Shown one piece after another: positions 60,893 through 64,000 of a DNA stretch of 64,000 nt (the first letter of the stretch is position 1; the number at the start of each line of letters is the position of its first letter). Below the pieces are notes generated by a model. The model saw only the letters and a list, made by a program, of their open reading frames with translations. It did no database searches and had not been told where the DNA came from. The stretch is from UBA2020 sp964551435 (GTDB lineage: Bacteria > Pseudomonadota > Alphaproteobacteria > Micavibrionales > UBA2020). The translations under genes were made by a program, and so were the position numbers. The stretch spans positions 1-64,000 of the forward strand of contig CAZKBS010000007.1 in the NCBI GenBank assembly GCA_964551435.1, in the 5' to 3' direction.

Positions 60893-61969
60893 ATGCCGAA
60901 TTACACTGTCACTTTCAGCCTGATCGAATGGCTGGCCATCACGGGGCTGGTGCAAAGCGTCCTGATACTTGTTTATATCGTATTTCGGGTGCGTAACTGG
61001 CGTCAGGCGTTTATTCCTATCGCCTATTTCTTTTTTCTTGCGGCTGCCTTCGGGTTCCAATTCGCGCTTCGTCTCGAAGACTACGCGCATATGCTGCGTA
61101 CGGCGCTCTGGCTTTGCTGGGCAATGGGGCCGCCTCTATGCTACTTGTTGGTTCTTCAGGTGGTGCGCCTTGTCGATATACCGCCTGCGCGGCATTTTCT
61201 TGTTCTGCTTACAATACCCGCAGCGATTGTGGCGGCGCTTTTCGCCGTACCATTTACCGGCGGCTGCAAGGGCCCGCTTATTGGCTGCGCCAATTTTCAG
61301 GATATGCTGTACTGGTCGGGGGCGATGGCAGGGGCGGCTGCTTTGCTGCCACTATGGGCGCGCAAAAATAGTTTCGGTGAACTCTGGCATGCCCGCGGCG
61401 GACGCGAAAGGTATTGGCTGGTGATGCTTTTGCTCGCGGCCAGTCTTGTGACGTTGGTGATCAACTTCCTGCGCTCGACCGAACAAATTGCCGCGCCCGA
61501 AGCGGATGCGCTGTTGGTGACGATGGGCATTGCTTTCGCTTACCTTGCGACGACAACGCTGTTCCGTGTGTATCCGCCGCCTGTCGCCTTGAGCCGTACG
61601 CCGCGCACGCGCTTGCTGGCGCTGAGCGAGGAAGAGCGGGCGATCGCGGAAAAAGTACGCGTGCTCATGGAAATGGATAAGGTGTATCAGGAACATTCAT
61701 TCAGTCGCGCCGATCTGGCGCGGGAAGTCGGCGTTTCCGAAAGCGCACTGTCCAAGGTTGTGAATGCCGCGTTTGGTCGCAGCTTGCCGAAGCTGTTGAA
61801 TGAATATCGTGTGGAGGACGCCAAACGTATGCTTGCCGACTCGTCCATTCCCATTCAGGTCATTGCCTCTGAGGCGGGATTTAATTCCCTTGCTTCCTTC
61901 AACCGTGTTTTTCGCGACATCACAGGGGAGACGCCCAGCGCGTGGCGTCAGGAACACACAACAAAATAA
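60893..61969 (+). CDS. Membrane-bound AraC-family transcriptional regulator
   Basis: A 358-residue regulator with seven hydrophobic helices in residues 1-220 (7TM-type sensor region) and a C-terminal AraC DNA-binding domain (about 245-355) with two helix-turn-helix units, SRADLAREVGVSESALSKVV and IQVIASEAGFNSLASFNRVF, followed by the AraC signature end TGETPSAWRQ. It sits right before the pilin genes, on the same strand, so it may regulate them. The palindrome at 62177-62194 is a possible target. No ligand can be predicted. The start follows GATGAGGA. Confidence 0.88.
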   Translation: MPNYTVTFSLIEWLAITGLVQSVLILVYIVFRVRNWRQAFIPIAYFFFLAAAFGFQFALRLEDYAHMLRTALWLCWAMGPPLCYLLVLQVVRLVDIPPARHFLVLLTIPAAIVAALFAVPFTGGCKGPLIGCANFQDMLYWSGAMAGAAALLPLWARKNSFGELWHARGGRERYWLVMLLLAASLVTLVINFLRSTEQIAAPEADALLVTMGIAFAYLATTTLFRVYPPPVALSRTPRTRLLALSEEERAIAEKVRVLMEMDKVYQEHSFSRADLAREVGVSESALSKVVNAAFGRSLPKLLNEYRVEDAKRMLADSSIPIQVIASEAGFNSLASFNRVFRDITGETPSAWRQEHTTK

Positions 61970-62176
61970 CACGCGCAGGATATAAAATTATTCTCAAATC
62001 CGCTGCGGCAGTTATCAGAAGTGATGCACAATTTCTCATTTTGTATACAGATCCGGCGAGTCGCGGCAGCATCGAGCGGTGTTCTTATACCTTTCGGATG
62101 TGCGAATTCATATGAGCGCACCGGGGTGATCTGCACGAATTGAGAGGCATCATCTTCTCATCTTGACAATGTTAAG

Positions 62177-62194
62177 GCTGTACGCGCGTACAGC
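62177..62194. promoter_or_regulatory. Perfect 18-bp palindrome upstream of pilin gene
   Basis: GCTGTACGCGCGTACAGC reads the same on both strands and lies 241 bases before the pilin start, just after a TTGACA box (62163-62168). It is followed by AAAAAATTTT. It could be a regulator binding site, for example of the AraC-type protein upstream or of a TetR-like dimer, or a terminator stem of the aracC-type gene. The rest of the 61970-62435 gap shows no gene; it is AT-rich and contains a second small hairpin AAGCC-GTT-CGGCTT near 62347. Confidence 0.55.
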
Positions 62195-62435
62195 AAAAAA
62201 TTTTCAATAACAAAAAGATATGTGAACAACGGGTGCTCATTTTGACACCGTGAGAAACAAAATGGGGCAAGTTAAGGAATCATTTAACTTTTTTGTTGAA
62301 TTATAAAACTTGGGTCACCAAACTATGACTGACTTGCGATGCAAAGAAGCCGTTCGGCTTTCGCGCAACACGGGGTAATCATACGGAACTCGCATACTTT
62401 CTACTAAACGCAAACAACCTTGGGGAGCTATCTAT

Positions 62436-63254
62436 ATGAAATCGATTCAGACGCAAAAGGGCTTCACCCTTGTGGAATTGGCCATCGTGATGACCATTAT
62501 CGGTCTTCTGATCGGCGGTATTCTGAAGGGCCAGGAGCTGATGGAAAACGCCCGCGTGACCTCGACGGTCGCTCAGGTGAAATCCTATGAAGCTGCTGTT
62601 ACCACTTTCCGCGACGCCTTCAACGCTGTACCGGGTGACATGCCCAACACGGTCAACCGTCTGCCGGGCTGCACGGCAGTTTGCGAACCCGTTGGCGGCG
62701 CCGGTAACGCCGGTAACGGTATCGTCGGCCCAACCGACTGGGCTTCGGGCGGCTGGACCGCGCAGATGACCGCAGCGCTGAACGGTGTTGAGCCTGCTGC
62801 TGTTGGCGCTGAAACCCAGCTGTTCTGGGTACACTTGCTGAAAGCTGACCTCATCGCTGGTGTGACGGACTCTCCGCTGCGCGCCGGTGGCCGGCTTGCT
62901 TGGGGTGACTCTCACCCGGCAGGCCGTATTGGCGGCGGTTTCGTCGCGGGTTTCGGTGATGGCGAGATCGGTGTTGGTAGCGCAGCGGCTGCAGGTAGCG
63001 GGGTCTCTGGTATGGTTGTTGCGCTGGTGCAAAACATCGACGTCACGCCGACGGCGACTGCTGGTGTTAACCCGCTGACGCCCGCCCGCGCCGCGCAGAT
63101 CGACCGTCGTATCGACGATGGCCGTCCGAGCACCGGCTACGTTCAGGCTTATGGCCTGACCACGTCCTGCTTCGCAGGTGCGGCGCCTGTACTCGAATAC
63201 CGCGAATCCGTGGTCAACAAAGACTGCGGCCTGATCTTCCGTATCCAAGGCTAA
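62436..63254 (+). CDS. Type IV prepilin-like protein (major pilin candidate)
   Basis: A 272-residue pilin-like protein. The leader KSIQTQKG is followed by the class III cleavage site G|FTLVELAIVMTIIGLLIGG, with Glu5 of the mature protein present. After the alpha-1 helix come YEAAVTTFRDAFNAVPGDMPN (a common pseudopilin block) and a Gly/Ala-rich globular domain with four cysteines in CTAVCEP and near the C-terminus (SCFAG, KDCGLI). The start follows GGGGAG. The size is larger than most PilA. It is closed by a strong terminator, so its expression is probably separate and high. Confidence 0.88.
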   Translation: MKSIQTQKGFTLVELAIVMTIIGLLIGGILKGQELMENARVTSTVAQVKSYEAAVTTFRDAFNAVPGDMPNTVNRLPGCTAVCEPVGGAGNAGNGIVGPTDWASGGWTAQMTAALNGVEPAAVGAETQLFWVHLLKADLIAGVTDSPLRAGGRLAWGDSHPAGRIGGGFVAGFGDGEIGVGSAAAAGSGVSGMVVALVQNIDVTPTATAGVNPLTPARAAQIDRRIDDGRPSTGYVQAYGLTTSCFAGAAPVLEYRESVVNKDCGLIFRIQG

Positions 63255-63269
63255 TATGGCCGTGATACG

Positions 63270-63303
63270 AAAAAAGAGCCCGGGGAAACCCGGGCTCTTT
63301 TTT
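63270..63303 (+). terminator. Intrinsic terminator after the pilin gene
   Basis: AAAAAAGAGCCCGGG (63270-63284) pairs perfectly with CCCGGGCTCTTTTTT (63289-63303) around a GAAA tetraloop. Confidence 0.95.
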
Positions 63304-63392
63304 ATTGGTTATTTTATGTCGCGTCCGGTGTTGTGGACGGGGGCTTGCAAGCCTTCGCTGTGCTCTAAATAAAATCGTCCGCGGTTAAGGGG

Positions 63393-63422
63393 TTGTTTAA
63401 AACTTTGAGAATAAAATATAAT
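63393..63422 (+). promoter_or_regulatory. Candidate promoter of the second pilin-like gene
   Basis: TTGTTT (63393-63398), 18 bases, consensus TATAAT (63417-63422), 32 bases before the GTG start at 63454. Confidence 0.55.
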
Positions 63423-63453
63423 TGGATAATAAGATTTATCCGGGGGGAGAATC

Positions 63454-64000
63454 GTGACCATGGCGTGCCGCAAAGTCATCTATTCGAGATTGTCGAAGCC
63501 TAGCGCCCGTTCGGGCTTTACGCTGGTTGAATTTGCCATCGTGATGCTGATCTCCGGCCTTATCCTCATGGCGATCATGCAGGCCTACAAAGTTTTCGTG
63601 CAAGACAAATACCAGCGTGCCGTCTACGAAAAGTTGGACGTTTTGAACAGCAGCTTTTCCGTCTATGCTTCCGCGACCAACAGATATCCGTGCCCGTCTG
63701 ACCAGACGCTGCCCGTCGATGATCCAAATGCCGGCATAGAAAACTGCGCGGCGGCATGGGCGCTTGCCCCTGGCGCATGTATTCCCTCGGGCGGTATCTG
63801 CCGTGTGGACGGCGCGCGCAATACACCTGCGCTCGGTTTGCCATCTCTTGATCCTGTTTTTATCGGCGGTATCCCTTATAAAACGCTGCGCGCGGGCGTG
63901 GCGAAGCCTTCGCTGCAAATGGCGTCCCTGATGGATACGCTGGATCCGTGGGGGTATCAGATGACGTATGCGGTAACAGCATCGCAGACTGATTCTCTGA
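63454..64000 (+). CDS. Second prepilin-like protein, runs off the window
   Basis: An open frame without stop to the end of the window, at least 182 residues. A GTG at 63454 with GGGGGGAGA upstream is likely the start; an ATG at 63460 is also in frame. After a basic leader ending PSARSG comes FTLVEFAIVMLISGLILMAI, a class III prepilin cleavage site with Glu5. The globular part has four cysteines in RYPCPSDQ, IENCAAAW, GACIP and GICRVDG. The pattern resembles a minor pseudopilin or a prepilin-type secreted protein rather than a repeat of the first pilin. Confidence 0.8.
   Translation, partial: MTMACRKVIYSRLSKPSARSGFTLVEFAIVMLISGLILMAIMQAYKVFVQDKYQRAVYEKLDVLNSSFSVYASATNRYPCPSDQTLPVDDPNAGIENCAAAWALAPGACIPSGGICRVDGARNTPALGLPSLDPVFIGGIPYKTLRAGVAKPSLQMASLMDTLDPWGYQMTYAVTASQTDSL

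Overview
The window looks like chromosomal DNA of a GC-rich alphaproteobacterium. The strongest signs are a permuted two-piece ssrA (tmRNA) gene next to an alpha-type sspB, the mutM / enoyl-CoA hydratase / rpsT / dnaA neighbourhood, an Usg-family gene, the hflK-hflC-DUF2065-Do protease operon, and a dense cluster of GANTC sites (the CcrM methylation sequence) beside dnaA. The lineage below class level is inference. Short conserved housekeeping blocks mixed with MSHA-like pilus genes and putative zincins would fit Micavibrio-like or Rhodospirillales-like bacteria. I see no rRNA, tRNA, CRISPR array, insertion sequence or prophage.

Layout. 0-3.8 kb: fabD, a DUF805 membrane protein and fabG (minus strand), then three small unknown genes. 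4-12.6 kb: rpsF-rpsR-rplI with a probable S6:S18 leader, dnaB, alr, an MlaEF-type lipid transporter and penicillin-binding protein 1A. 12.6-17.5 kb: the wreck of an M48 peptidase next to an intact paralog, two TerB-like paralogs and a DsbD/ScsB-type reductase. 17.5-23.8 kb: dnaA, a candidate replication origin, rpsT, enoyl-CoA hydratase, mutM and two tandem unknown paralogs. 24-26.6 kb: groES-groEL under a CIRCE operator, then usg. 26.6-37.6 kb: ribF, lspA, a lipoprotein, miaA, the Do protease, DUF2065, hflC-hflK, mrp, folA-thyA. 37.7-45.1 kb: two convergent putative zincins, ssrA-sspB, an ABC exporter, a SpoT-like protein without its HD pair, a CobT-like protein without its signature motif, and a DUF2147 protein.

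45.3-64.0 kb is the most coherent accessory region. It is an MSHA-like type IV pilus / type II secretion locus, all on the plus strand. It encodes an assembly ATPase with a MshEN-type (c-di-GMP-binding) N-terminus, the platform protein PilC, a PilM-PilN-like fusion, PilO-like and PilP-like proteins, a TPR protein, prepilin peptidase, two retraction-type ATPases, a lipoprotein secretin, a membrane-anchored AraC-type regulator and two pilin-like proteins; the last pilin gene runs off the window end. An ABC ATPase and an ABC permease are woven into this operon by start/stop overlaps, about 7 kb apart, which is not standard for MSHA or type IV pilus loci and is the best candidate here for an undescribed arrangement.

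Limits: family calls come from recognising motifs by eye, with no database search. Many starts were moved from the longest possible reading frame to the start with the best ribosome binding site and family fit.
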